DNA from: Delftia sp. PS-11
GTDB lineage: Bacteria; Pseudomonadota; Gammaproteobacteria; Burkholderiales; Burkholderiaceae_C
Assembly (NCBI RefSeq): GCF_029870285.1
Contig: NZ_JACSYA010000009.1
Span: 1-64,000, forward strand
Direction of reading: 5' to 3'
Length of the DNA: 64,000 nucleotides
The position numbers and the translations under genes were made by a program. Positions 7,892 to 16,473 of this stretch are shown here, one piece after another (the first letter of the stretch is position 1; each line of letters starts with the position of its first letter). Below the pieces are notes generated by a model. It did not search any database. It was not told the origin of the DNA and saw only the letters and a list, made by a program, of their open reading frames with translations.

Positions 7892-9118
7892 ATGCAACAC
7901 ACCCAACGCCTTCAAACCTTCGCCGTATCGGCCATCGTCGAGCGGGTGGAGACTTTCCTGCTGGATCTGCCGACGATCCGTCCCCACCAGCTGTCCATGG
8001 CGACGATGAACGGCCAGGCGCTGATGCTCGTGCGCATCCATTGCTCGGACGGCACCGTCGGCATCGGCGAGGCGACGACCATCGGCGGGCTGGCCTACGG
8101 CGCGGAGTCGCCCGAGGGCATGAAGCTGGCGATCGATACCTATTTCGCGCCGCTGCTGATGGGCGCGGACGCCAGCCAGGTGCCGGCCCTCATGGCCAGG
8201 CTGAACAAGGCCATCAAGGACAACCGCTTTGCCAAGTGCGCGGTGGAGACGGCGCTGTTCGATGCGCTGGGCCATCGCACCGGGCTGCCTGTGTCGCAGC
8301 TGCTGGGCGGACGGGTGCGCGACAGCCTGCCGGTGGCCTGGACGCTGGCGTCGGGCGACACTGCCAGGGATATCGACGAGGCCGAGCGCATGCTGGCGCA
8401 GCGGCGGCACAACATCTTCAAGCTCAAGATCGGCCGCCGCGCCGTCGCCGACGACGTGGCGCATGTGGCCGCCATCAAGCGGGCGCTGGGTGACCGTGGC
8501 GCGGTCCGCGTCGATGTGAACATGGCCTGGAGCGAGCTCGATGCGCAGCATGGCCTGGCGGGGCTGGTGGACGCCGGCTGCGAGCTGGTGGAGCAGCCGG
8601 TGGCATCGGCCGATGCGCTGGCGCGCCTCAAAGGCCGTTTCCCGATTGCCGTGATGGCCGACGAGTCGCTGACCGGCCCGTCGTCGGCCTTTGCGCTGGC
8701 CAGGGTGGCAGGCGCAGATGTGTTTGCCGTCAAGACCGAGCAGTCCGGCGGCCTGCAGGCCGCGCAGCAGGTGGCGGCGATTGCCGATGCCGCCGGCATC
8801 GAACTCTATGGCGGAACCATGCTGGAGGGGGCGGTGGGCACGATCGCCGCAGCCCATGCCTTTGCCACCTTCCGCGAGCTGCAGTGGGGCACGGAGCTGT
8901 TCGGCCCCCTGCTGCTGACCGAGGAGATCCTGGCCCAGCCGCTGCAGTACCGCGACTTCCAGCTGGCAGTGCCTGACACGCCGGGCCTGGGCATTGCGCT
9001 GGACGAAGACCGCGTCCAGTACTTCCGCCGCGACAGAAAGCAGGCCAGCGTCGCCGCCCCGGCATGGGCCGCCCCGGCACAGGCCGCCTCGGCACAGGCC
9101 GCCTCGGCACAGGCCTGA
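7892..9118 (+). CDS. catB: Muconate cycloisomerase
   Basis: 408 residues from the ATG at 7892. An in-frame ATG at 7862 is possible, but homologues begin close to IERVETFLLDLPTIRPH. It converts cis,cis-muconate to muconolactone in the beta-ketoadipate pathway. Enolase-superfamily residues are visible: KLKIG (catalytic Lys), metal ligands in DVNMAW, EQPV and ADES, and the second catalytic Lys in VKTEQSGG. The core ends near residue 380, and the protein then carries an unusual Ala/Pro/Gln tail (AAPAQAASAQAASAQA) encoded by tandem 15-base repeats. catA follows after 48 bases with a good AAGGAG ribosome site. Confidence 0.93.
   Translation: MQHTQRLQTFAVSAIVERVETFLLDLPTIRPHQLSMATMNGQALMLVRIHCSDGTVGIGEATTIGGLAYGAESPEGMKLAIDTYFAPLLMGADASQVPALMARLNKAIKDNRFAKCAVETALFDALGHRTGLPVSQLLGGRVRDSLPVAWTLASGDTARDIDEAERMLAQRRHNIFKLKIGRRAVADDVAHVAAIKRALGDRGAVRVDVNMAWSELDAQHGLAGLVDAGCELVEQPVASADALARLKGRFPIAVMADESLTGPSSAFALARVAGADVFAVKTEQSGGLQAAQQVAAIADAAGIELYGGTMLEGAVGTIAAAHAFATFRELQWGTELFGPLLLTEEILAQPLQYRDFQLAVPDTPGLGIALDEDRVQYFRRDRKQASVAAPAWAAPAQAASAQAASAQA
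9058..9115 (+). repeat. Tandem 15-base repeats encoding the CatB C-terminal tail
   Basis: About four successive units of the type GCCGCCTCGGCACAG, the last two nearly identical, encode AAPAQ/AASAQ pentapeptides. Units of the same kind occur in the Ala/Pro linker of the MFS fusion gene at about 23230-23300. The unit is a multiple of three bases, so copy-number change would lengthen or shorten the tail without a frameshift. Confidence 0.75.
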
Positions 9119-9166
9119 ACAGCCTTTCCCCTCATTTCCATCCCCACGATACCAAGGAGACTCACC

Positions 9167-10102
9167 ATGGCTGCCAAAATCTTCAATACCTCCGAAGTGC
9201 AGGATTTCCTGCGCCTGGCCAGTGGCCTGAACCAAAGCGGGGGCAATCCGCGCGCCAAGCAGATCATCCACCGCATCCTGTCCGATCTGTTCAAGGCCAT
9301 TGAGGACCTGAACATCACGTCCGATGAGTACTGGGCCGGCGTGGCCTATCTGAACCGGCTTGGCGCCAGCAGCGAGGCGGGCCTGCTGTCGCCCGGCCTG
9401 GGCCTGGACCGGTACTTTGACATGCGGATGGACGCTGAGGACGAGGCGCTGGGCATCGCAAATGGCACGCCACGCACCATTGAGGGGCCGCTGTACGTCT
9501 CGGGTGCGCCAGTGGCGCAGGGCTTTGCGCGGCTGGACGACGGCAGCGACACGGCAGGCCACACGCTGATCATGCATGGCACGGTCTACGGCGCGGATGG
9601 CCAGCCCCTGCCCGGCGCGCAGGTCGAGGTCTGGCATGCCAACACCAAGGGTTTCTATTCCCATTTCGATCCCACCGGTGAGCAAAAGCCCTTCAACATG
9701 CGCCGCACCATCATTGCCGACGGGCAGGGGCGCTACAAGTTCCAAAGCATCGTGCCTGTGGGCTATGGCTGCCCGCCGGACGGCCCCACGCAGGCGCTGC
9801 TCAACCAGCTGGGCCGCCATGGCAACCGCCCCGCGCATATCCACTTCTTCGTCACGGCCAGCGGCCACCGCAAGCTGACCACGCAGATCAACATCGATGG
9901 CGACCCGCTGGTCTACGACGATTTCGCCTATGCCACCCGCGAAGGCCTGGTGCCACCGCTGGTGGAGCGCAGCGATGCGGCCAGCATCCAGGCCCATGGC
10001 CTGAACGGTCCGTTCGCCGAGATCGTGTTCGACATCACGCTCAGCGCGCTGGTGGACGGCATCGACAACCAGATCGTCGAGCGCCCGCGCCTCGCTGCCT
10101 GA
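9167..10102 (+). CDS. catA: Catechol 1,2-dioxygenase
   Basis: 311 residues. This intradiol, Fe(III)-dependent enzyme opens catechol to cis,cis-muconate. The N-terminal helical linker domain typical of catechol dioxygenases covers residues 1-100. The catalytic beta-domain supplies the four iron ligands: Tyr in KGFYSHFDP, Tyr in PVGYGCPPDG, and two His in RPAHIHFF. It lies between catB and benA, and AAGGAG precedes the ATG. A GC-rich hairpin follows the stop. Confidence 0.96.
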   Translation: MAAKIFNTSEVQDFLRLASGLNQSGGNPRAKQIIHRILSDLFKAIEDLNITSDEYWAGVAYLNRLGASSEAGLLSPGLGLDRYFDMRMDAEDEALGIANGTPRTIEGPLYVSGAPVAQGFARLDDGSDTAGHTLIMHGTVYGADGQPLPGAQVEVWHANTKGFYSHFDPTGEQKPFNMRRTIIADGQGRYKFQSIVPVGYGCPPDGPTQALLNQLGRHGNRPAHIHFFVTASGHRKLTTQINIDGDPLVYDDFAYATREGLVPPLVERSDAASIQAHGLNGPFAEIVFDITLSALVDGIDNQIVERPRLAA

Positions 10103-10112
10103 CGCATGAGGT

Positions 10113-10135
10113 CTGCGGTGCCTGGCGCACCGCAG
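10113..10135 (+). other. Inverted repeat between catA and benA
   Basis: Arms CTGCGGTGC (10113-10121) and GCACCGCAG (10127-10135) pair perfectly over nine bases with a five-base loop. No T-run follows, so it is not a standard intrinsic terminator. It may stabilise the upstream message or reduce read-through into benA. Confidence 0.5.
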
Positions 10136-10214
10136 CTCCCGCCCCTGCGGCTTCCTGGTCCTGCGCACCGCCACCAGCGTTGCGGGGGACAGCCGCGCCC
10201 TCAGGAAACCCACC

Positions 10215-11579
10215 ATGAACACGACTGCCTCTGCCGACAAATTCGACGATGTCGAGAAGTTGCTGGAAACGGCCTTGCAAGACGATAAGCAGGCGGGCAT
10301 CTTCCGCTGCCGCCGCGACATCTTCACCAACCCCGATCTGTTCGAGCTGGAGATGAAGTATCTCTTCGAATCGAACTGGGTCTATCTGGCGCACGAGAGC
10401 CAGATTCCGGACAACAACGACTACTACACCACCTCGATCGGCCGCCAGCCGGTCATCATCACCCGCGACCGGCAGGGCGAGCTGCATGCCGTGATCAACG
10501 CCTGTGCGCACAAGGGGGCCATGCTGTGCCGCCGCAAGCATGGCAACAAGGGCAGCTTCACCTGCCCGTTCCACGGCTGGACCTTCAGCAATGCCGGCAA
10601 GCTGCTCAAGGTCAAGGACGAGAAGACCACCGAGTACCCGGTCTCCTTCAACCAAAACGGCTCGCACGATCTGACCAGGGTGGCGCGCTTCCAGAGCTAC
10701 CGTGGCTTCCTGTTCGGCAGCCTCAATGCCGACGTGCAGCCGCTGGAGGAATACCTGGGCGAGACCCGGGTCATCATCGACCAGATCGTCGACCAGGCGC
10801 CCAATGGCCTGGAGGTGCTGCGCGGTAATTCCAGCTACATCTACGACGGCAACTGGAAGATGCAGATGGAAAACGGCTGCGACGGCTACCACGTCAGCTC
10901 CGTGCACTGGAACTATGCCGCCACCATGGGCCGCCGCCATGTGCAGGGCACCAAGGCCACCGATGCCAACAACTGGAGCAAGTCGGTGGCGGGCGTCTAT
11001 GGCTTCGAGAACGGCCACATCCTGCTGTGGACCAGGACGCTGAACCCCGAGGTGCGCCCGATCTGGAACCAGCGCGAGGCGCTGGCCCAGCGCGTGGGCC
11101 AGGACCGCGCGGACTTCATCGTCAGCCAGACCCGCAACCTGTGCCTGTACCCCAATGTGTTCCTGATGGACCAGTTCGGCACGCAGATCCGTGTCGCGCG
11201 GCCCCTGAGCGTGAACCAGACCGAGATCAGCATCTTTTGCTTCGGCCCCAAGGGCGAAAGCGCCGAGGACCGTGCCCTGCGCATCCGCCAGTATGAGGAC
11301 TTCTTCAACGTCTCCGGCATGGGCACGGCAGATGACCTGGAGGAGTTCCGGGCCTGCCAGGCAGGCTATGCAGGCAGCGCAGTGCGCTGGAACGACATGA
11401 GCCGGGGCGCGCCATTGTGGATCGAGGGGCCCGACGAGAACGCCCGAAAGATGGGCATGAAGCCCTTGCTCAGCGGCGAGCGCAGCGAGGACGAAGGCCT
11501 GTTCGTGTGCCAGCACGACTACTGGGTCAGGACCATGCGCCGCGCCGTGCAACAGGAACGTGAAGGAGCCCGGCCATGA
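10215..11579 (+). CDS. benA: Benzoate 1,2-dioxygenase, large (alpha) subunit
   Basis: 454 residues, the usual length for BenA. With BenB and BenC it dihydroxylates benzoate to the cis-1,2-diol carboxylate. The Rieske [2Fe-2S] site is visible as C-x-H (CAHKG, about residue 97) and C-x2-H (CPFHGW), and the mononuclear iron His pair lies in [10 protein letters not shown] (about 225-232). The stop overlaps the benB start by four bases (ATGA). Confidence 0.96.
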   Translation: MNTTASADKFDDVEKLLETALQDDKQAGIFRCRRDIFTNPDLFELEMKYLFESNWVYLAHESQIPDNNDYYTTSIGRQPVIITRDRQGELHAVINACAHKGAMLCRRKHGNKGSFTCPFHGWTFSNAGKLLKVKDEKTTEYPVSFNQNGSHDLTRVARFQSYRGFLFGSLNADVQPLEEYLGETRVIIDQIVDQAPNGLEVLRGNSSYIYDGNWKMQMENGCDGYHVSSVHWNYAATMGRRHVQGTKATDANNWSKSVAGVYGFENGHILLWTRTLNPEVRPIWNQREALAQRVGQDRADFIVSQTRNLCLYPNVFLMDQFGTQIRVARPLSVNQTEISIFCFGPKGESAEDRALRIRQYEDFFNVSGMGTADDLEEFRACQAGYAGSAVRWNDMSRGAPLWIEGPDENARKMGMKPLLSGERSEDEGLFVCQHDYWVRTMRRAVQQEREGARP

Positions 11580-12076
11580 GCACAGTGACACACGCCGACC
11601 ACGGCGCCATCTGCGCCTTTCTTTACCGCGAGGCGCGCCATCTGGATGACCGCGAATGGGAACTCTGGCTGCAAATGTACGCCCCCGATGCCGAATACTG
11701 GATGCCCGCCTGGGACGATGACGACCAGCTCACCGATGACCCGCAGAGCCAGATCTCGCTGATCTACTACCCGGACCGCAACGGCCTGGAAGACCGGGTT
11801 TTTCGCATCAGGACGGAGCGCTCCAGCGCCTCCATGCCCGAGCCGCGCACCAACCACATGATCACCAATGTGGAGGTGCTGGCCGACCGGGGCGATGCGG
11901 CCGATGTCCGCTACAACTTCCATACGCTCAGCCACCGCTACAAGCAGACCGACCACTTTTTCGGCACGGTCTTCGTGACGCTGCGCAGAGCGCAGGGCGG
12001 CTTTCAGATCGCGCGCAAGAAGATCGTTCTCAAGAACGACTACGTGCGCCAGGTCATCGACATCTACCACATCTGA
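11576..12076 (+). CDS. benB: Benzoate 1,2-dioxygenase, small (beta) subunit
   Basis: 166 residues of the ring-hydroxylating dioxygenase beta-subunit family (NTF2/SnoaL-like fold), with an acidic N-terminal segment ([28 protein letters not shown]) and [12 protein letters not shown] in the middle. It has no catalytic metal and supports the alpha3-beta3 hexamer. It overlaps benA by four bases and is followed 17 bases later by benC, preceded by GAGGAGA. Confidence 0.95.
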   Translation: MSTVTHADHGAICAFLYREARHLDDREWELWLQMYAPDAEYWMPAWDDDDQLTDDPQSQISLIYYPDRNGLEDRVFRIRTERSSASMPEPRTNHMITNVEVLADRGDAADVRYNFHTLSHRYKQTDHFFGTVFVTLRRAQGGFQIARKKIVLKNDYVRQVIDIYHI

Positions 12077-12093
12077 CGGCCGAGGAGACCCCC

Positions 12094-13113
12094 ATGACCA
12101 GCTATCGCATCGCCCTGAACTTCGAGGACGGGGTGACCCGTTTCGTGGACTGCGGCGCCAACGAGAAAGTGCTCGATGCGGCTTTCCGCAGCCGCATCAA
12201 CCTGCCCATGGACTGCTCCGACGGCGTCTGCGGCACCTGCAAGTGCCAGGCCGAGAGCGGCGCCTATGACCTGGGCGATGACTACATCGAGGATGCCCTG
12301 ACAGCGGACGAGGCCGGGCAGGGCCTGGTGCTGACCTGCCAGATGGTGCCCCGCTCCGATTGCGTGATCACCGTTCCCGTGCCTTCGACGGCCTGCAAGA
12401 CCGGCACCGCGCAGTTCGATGCCCAGGTTGCCGGGGTGGTGCCGTTCAGCGATGCGGCCTACGAGCTGGAGCTGGACGTTGCGCAGGACGCGCCGGCCTT
12501 CCTGCCCGGGCAGTATGTCAACATCGCGGTGCCGGGCAGCGGCCAGCACCGCGCCTACTCGTTCAGCAGCGCACCGGGCGAGCGCCGGATGCGCTTTCTC
12601 ATCAAGCATGTGCCCGGGGGCCTGATGAGCACCTGGCTGCAGGGCGCAGCCAGCGGCCAGCCGCTGCAACTGACGGGGCCTCTGGGCAGTTTCTACCTGC
12701 GGCCAGTGACGCGCCCGCTGCTGTTGCTGGCCGGAGGCACCGGCCTGGCGCCCTTCCTGTCGATGCTGGAGGTGCTGGCCCGCCAGGGCGTGGCGCAGCC
12801 GGTGCACATGATCTACGGCGTGACGCGCGACCAGGATCTGGTGCTGGTGCATCGGCTGCAGGACTACGCCCTGCGCATCCCGGGCTTTACCTTCACCACC
12901 TGCGTGGCCGACCCCCAGACCACGCATGAGCGCCAGGGCTATGTCACCAATCATATGCCTGCGCAGGCGCTGCATGGCGGCAACGTGGATGTGTACCTGT
13001 GCGGCCCGCCGCCGATGGTGGAGGCCGTGCGCCAGCACTTCCATGCCGAAGGCATTGCGCCCGTGAGCTTCCATTACGAGAAGTTCACGCCCAACCAGCC
13101 GGCGGCGGCATGA
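12094..13113 (+). CDS. benC: Benzoate dioxygenase NADH:ferredoxin reductase component
   Basis: 339 residues. The N-terminal plant-type [2Fe-2S] ferredoxin (about 1-95) has CSDGVCGTCKC plus a later Cys (LTCQM). The FAD-binding domain has HRAYSFSSAPGE, and the NAD domain has LLAGGTGLAPFLSM and a terminal CGPPPMVEAV. It passes electrons from NADH to the Rieske centre of BenA. Order and spacing match known benABC operons. Confidence 0.95.
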   Translation: MTSYRIALNFEDGVTRFVDCGANEKVLDAAFRSRINLPMDCSDGVCGTCKCQAESGAYDLGDDYIEDALTADEAGQGLVLTCQMVPRSDCVITVPVPSTACKTGTAQFDAQVAGVVPFSDAAYELELDVAQDAPAFLPGQYVNIAVPGSGQHRAYSFSSAPGERRMRFLIKHVPGGLMSTWLQGAASGQPLQLTGPLGSFYLRPVTRPLLLLAGGTGLAPFLSMLEVLARQGVAQPVHMIYGVTRDQDLVLVHRLQDYALRIPGFTFTTCVADPQTTHERQGYVTNHMPAQALHGGNVDVYLCGPPPMVEAVRQHFHAEGIAPVSFHYEKFTPNQPAAA

Positions 13114-13126
13114 GCGGAGGCCCTGC

Positions 13127-13900
13127 ATGAGCAAGCGATTTGAAGGCAAGACCATCGTCGTCACCGGCGCGGCCCAGGGCATTGGCCGGGGCGTTGCGCT
13201 GCGCGCCGTGGCCGAGGGCGGCAAAGTGCTGCTGGTGGACCGCGCCGATTTCATTGCCGAGGTGGCCGCCGAGGCGGGCAGCGCCAATGCGGCCGGCTTT
13301 GTGGCCGACCTCGAAACCCATGAGGGCGCCCACGCGGCGATGGCGTTTGCGGCCAGGACTTTCGGCGGCATCGACATTCTGATCAATGGCGTCGGCGGCG
13401 CGATCCGCATGCGCCCGTTTGCCGAGTTCGAGCCTGCGCAGATCGATGCGGAAATCCGCCGCTCGCTGATGCCCACGCTGTATGCCTGCCATGCGGTGCT
13501 GCCGCATCTGCTGGCGCGCGGCGGCGGCACCATCGTCAACGTGTCATCGAACGCCACGCGCGGCATTCGCCGCGTGCCGTACTCGGCGGCCAAGGGCGGC
13601 GTCAACGCGCTGACGCAGGCGCTGGCGATGGAGTACGCGCCGCACAACATCCGCGTGGTCGCATCCGCGCCCGGCGGCACCACCGCACCGCCCCGGCGGG
13701 TCCCGCGCAATGCCGCAGGCGACAGCGAGCAGGAGCAGGCATGGATGCGCGAAGCGGTGCAGCAGGTGACCGAGTCGAGCTTCTTCAAGCGCTACGGCAG
13801 CATCGACGACCAGGTCGGGCCGATCCTGTTTCTGGCGTCGGATGAGGCGGCCTACATCACCGGCGCAGTGCTGCCGGTGGCCGGCGGAGACAACGGCTGA
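13127..13900 (+). CDS. benD: 1,6-dihydroxycyclohexa-2,4-diene-1-carboxylate dehydrogenase
   Basis: 257 residues, a short-chain dehydrogenase. The cofactor motif is VTGAAQGIGRG and the catalytic Y-x3-K lies in VPYSAAKGG. It oxidises and decarboxylates the benzoate cis-diol to catechol with NAD+, feeding CatA. It starts 13 bases after benC within the same operon. Confidence 0.95.
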   Translation: MSKRFEGKTIVVTGAAQGIGRGVALRAVAEGGKVLLVDRADFIAEVAAEAGSANAAGFVADLETHEGAHAAMAFAARTFGGIDILINGVGGAIRMRPFAEFEPAQIDAEIRRSLMPTLYACHAVLPHLLARGGGTIVNVSSNATRGIRRVPYSAAKGGVNALTQALAMEYAPHNIRVVASAPGGTTAPPRRVPRNAAGDSEQEQAWMREAVQQVTESSFFKRYGSIDDQVGPILFLASDEAAYITGAVLPVAGGDNG

Positions 13901-13939
13901 GCGGCCGCGCAGGCGCCCCCATGGAAAGAGGAGACCTAC

Positions 13940-15289
13940 ATGAAAACGATTGAAGTCAATCAGATCATCGACAACGCCCGTTTCACGCGATTTCACTGGA
14001 TGGTGACCTTGCTGTGCGCCCTGCTGCTGGTGTTCGACGGGTATGACCTGTTCATCTACGGGGCGGTGCTGCCCGTGCTGATGAAGGAGTGGGGCCTTAC
14101 GCCTGTGCAGGCCGGGGCGCTTGGCAGCTATGCCTTGTTCGGGATGATGTTCGGCGCCTTCGTGTTCGGTCCGCTGGCGGACCGCATCGGCCGCAAGAAG
14201 GGCGTTGCCATCAGCTTCGTGCTGTTCAGCATCTCCACGTTTCTGAGCGGCTTTGCCTCGACGCCGTCGGAGTTTGGCATCTTCCGCTTCATCGCCGGCC
14301 TGGGCTGTGGCGGCCTGATGCCCAATGCCGTGGCGCTGATCAATGAATACGCGCCCAGGCGTGCCCGCAGCACCCTGGTGGCCATCATGTTCAGCGGCTA
14401 CTCGCTGGGCGGCGTGCTGTGCGCGGGCCTGGGCATTTACATGCTGCCGCGCTTTGGCTGGCAGTCCATGTTCTTCGCTGCCGCCGTGCCGCTGGTGCTG
14501 CTGCCCGTCATTGTGTGGAAGCTGCCGGAGTCGGTTGGCTTTTTGCTGCGCCAGGGGCGGCTGGACGAAGCGCGCAGCATGCTTGCCAGGGTGGCGCCGC
14601 AGCAGCCGCTGGACGAGGCCGCGCAGCTGGTGCTGGCCGATGCCAAGGGTGCAGGCGTGCCGATGCTCGATCTGTTCCGGCAGGGGCGGGCGATGGGCAC
14701 GTTCATGATCTGGCTGTCCTTCTTTTGCTGCCTGTTGATGGTGTATGCGCTGGGCTCCTGGCTGCCCAAGCTGATGGCCAATGCCGGCTACAGCCTGGGC
14801 TCCAGCCTGTCCTTCCTGCTGATGCTGAATTTTGGCGGCGTGGTCGGCGCCATTGCCGGCGGCTGGCTGGGTGACCGCTTCAGCCTGCCCAAGGTGGTGG
14901 TGGCCTTCTTCGCGCTGGGCACGGTGTCCATCGCGCTGCTGGGCTTCAACAGTCCGATGCCTTTGCTGTACCTGCTGATTGCGGTCGCAGGCGCCACGAC
15001 CATCGGCACGCAGATCCTGCTGTATGCCAACACGGCGCAGTTTTACCCGTTGGCCATCCGCTCCACCGGCCTGGGCTGGGCCTCGGGCATTGGCCGCACG
15101 GGGGCCATCGTCGGACCGCTGCTGGGCGGCTGGCTGATGGCGGCAGCGTTGCCGCTGAAGCTGAACTTCCTGGTGTTTGCCGTGCCGGGTCTGGTGGCGG
15201 CACTGGCCATCGGCTGCTTCATCCTCTGGTATCGCGGCAGGCAGGAGGCGCCCGCTGTGTCGGGCGCGGTGGCCCGTCCCGCTGTCTGA
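13940..15289 (+). CDS. benK: MFS aromatic acid:H+ symporter, benzoate uptake
   Basis: 449 residues with 12 predicted membrane helices. The first helix carries the acidic DGYDLFIYGAV motif of the aromatic acid/H+ symporter family (PcaK, BenK), and the loop between helices 2 and 3 is the MFS signature GPLADRIGRKKG. Its position inside the ben operon suggests benzoate import. GAGGAG lies eight bases before the ATG. Related carriers also move protocatechuate or 4-hydroxybenzoate, so the substrate rests on context. Confidence 0.9.
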   Translation: MKTIEVNQIIDNARFTRFHWMVTLLCALLLVFDGYDLFIYGAVLPVLMKEWGLTPVQAGALGSYALFGMMFGAFVFGPLADRIGRKKGVAISFVLFSISTFLSGFASTPSEFGIFRFIAGLGCGGLMPNAVALINEYAPRRARSTLVAIMFSGYSLGGVLCAGLGIYMLPRFGWQSMFFAAAVPLVLLPVIVWKLPESVGFLLRQGRLDEARSMLARVAPQQPLDEAAQLVLADAKGAGVPMLDLFRQGRAMGTFMIWLSFFCCLLMVYALGSWLPKLMANAGYSLGSSLSFLLMLNFGGVVGAIAGGWLGDRFSLPKVVVAFFALGTVSIALLGFNSPMPLLYLLIAVAGATTIGTQILLYANTAQFYPLAIRSTGLGWASGIGRTGAIVGPLLGGWLMAAALPLKLNFLVFAVPGLVAALAIGCFILWYRGRQEAPAVSGAVARPAV

Positions 15290-15329
15290 TCCGGTGCGCG
15301 CCCGCAGAACGTGTCTGAACGGAGAAACC

Positions 15330-16133
15330 ATGAGTCCAGCTGTTTTCCAGCTCCATACCCGGCGCGGCCTGTTGCGGGTCGCCGTCGATGGCGATCCGGC
15401 CGCGCCAGCGCTGATCCTGAGCAATTCCCTGGGCACGACCCTGGAGATGTGGGAGCCCCAGGTGGCCGCGTTTTCCCGGCAGTACCGGCTGATCCGCTAC
15501 GACACCCGGGGCCATGGCGGCAGCGCCGCCATGCCGGGGGCGCTGTGCCTTGATGCGCTGGGCCAGGATGTGCTGGCGGTGCTCGATGCGCTGCAGATCG
15601 GGCAGGCCGCATTCTGCGGCATCTCGATGGGCGGCCATACCGGACTGTGGCTGGGCATCCACGCCGGCCCGCGCTTTGGTGCGATTGCCGTCTGCAACAG
15701 CGCCGGGAAAATCGGCACCCGGCAGGGCTGGAGCGAGCGTGCCGCCATGGTGCGGGCCCAAGGGGCGCAGGGCATGCAGGCATTGGCCGGCTCTGCGCCG
15801 CAGCGCTGGTTCAGCCAGGCCTGCATGCAGGCGCAGCCTGAGATGGCGCAGCGCATGCAGGACGCGCTCGCCCGCCTCGATCCCGAGGGCTATGCCTGCT
15901 GCTGCGATGTGCTGGCCGCTTCGGACCTGCGGGCCGATCTGGGCCGCATTGCCACGCCTGCGCTGCTGCTGGCCGGGGCGTGCGATCCGGTCTGCACCGT
16001 GGCGGATGCCCAGGCCATGCAGGCGGGCATCCAGGGCTCCCGGCTGGCGGTGCTCCAGGCTTCCCACCTCTCCAATCTGGAGGCGCCCCAGGCCTTCAAT
16101 GAAGCGGTGCTGGGGTTCCTGGCCAGTGTTTGA
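15330..16133 (+). CDS. catD: 3-oxoadipate enol-lactonase (alpha/beta hydrolase)
   Basis: 267 residues from the ATG at 15330, preceded by GGAGAAA; the frame is open upstream but would overlap the transporter. The alpha/beta-hydrolase catalytic residues are Ser in GISMGG, Asp in GACDPVC and His in ASHLSN, with the oxyanion region LSNSLGTTLEMW. It hydrolyses beta-ketoadipate enol-lactone to beta-ketoadipate. Its substrate is made by CatC from muconolactone, but no catC is present in the locus. It is the last gene of the ben/cat run. Confidence 0.9.
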   Translation: MSPAVFQLHTRRGLLRVAVDGDPAAPALILSNSLGTTLEMWEPQVAAFSRQYRLIRYDTRGHGGSAAMPGALCLDALGQDVLAVLDALQIGQAAFCGISMGGHTGLWLGIHAGPRFGAIAVCNSAGKIGTRQGWSERAAMVRAQGAQGMQALAGSAPQRWFSQACMQAQPEMAQRMQDALARLDPEGYACCCDVLAASDLRADLGRIATPALLLAGACDPVCTVADAQAMQAGIQGSRLAVLQASHLSNLEAPQAFNEAVLGFLASV

Positions 16134-16473
16134 TGCGCATATGCGCGCACCTTGTCATGGGTTGACGCAGGTGGTTTTGACGGTCGTGAAGAACTCGGCC
16201 GCATAGCGGCCTTGCCCTGCGGCGGCTGAGGACGACCGGCCGCATCGCGGTGTCGTGCATCCCCCTTCGCCAGTGCAATGGGGCGCACGCACAGGCAGTG
16301 ATGCTGCAATGGTGGCTGCCTCGCCAGGATTTGCGCTTTCGGGTAAGTTTGCGCGGCCGGGCTGCCTGCCCGGCACGCAATCCGGCAACCTTCCGCATGA
16401 GCCATCGCATGGGCCAGACATCTGACCTTTCACACACACCGTATGCCTGCAGCGCCGCTGCGCAGGGGGCTGC
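16134..16473. other. 340-base gap between catD and the photolyase gene
   Basis: No intact gene. On the minus strand, 16155-16202 translates to YAAEFFTTVKTTCVNP followed by a stop, which resembles the C-terminal end of an aldehyde dehydrogenase, but no upstream coding of that kind remains in frame. A short inverted repeat, GGCCGC-ATA-GCGGCC (16197-16211), overlaps it. There is no T-run. A degraded gene end is possible but unproven. Confidence 0.4.

Noticed and set aside
10103..10214. A catC gene or a second LysR operator between catA and benA
   Set aside because: The gap has only 112 bases, no frame of suitable length and no ATAC-N7-GTAT match; it contains only a hairpin.
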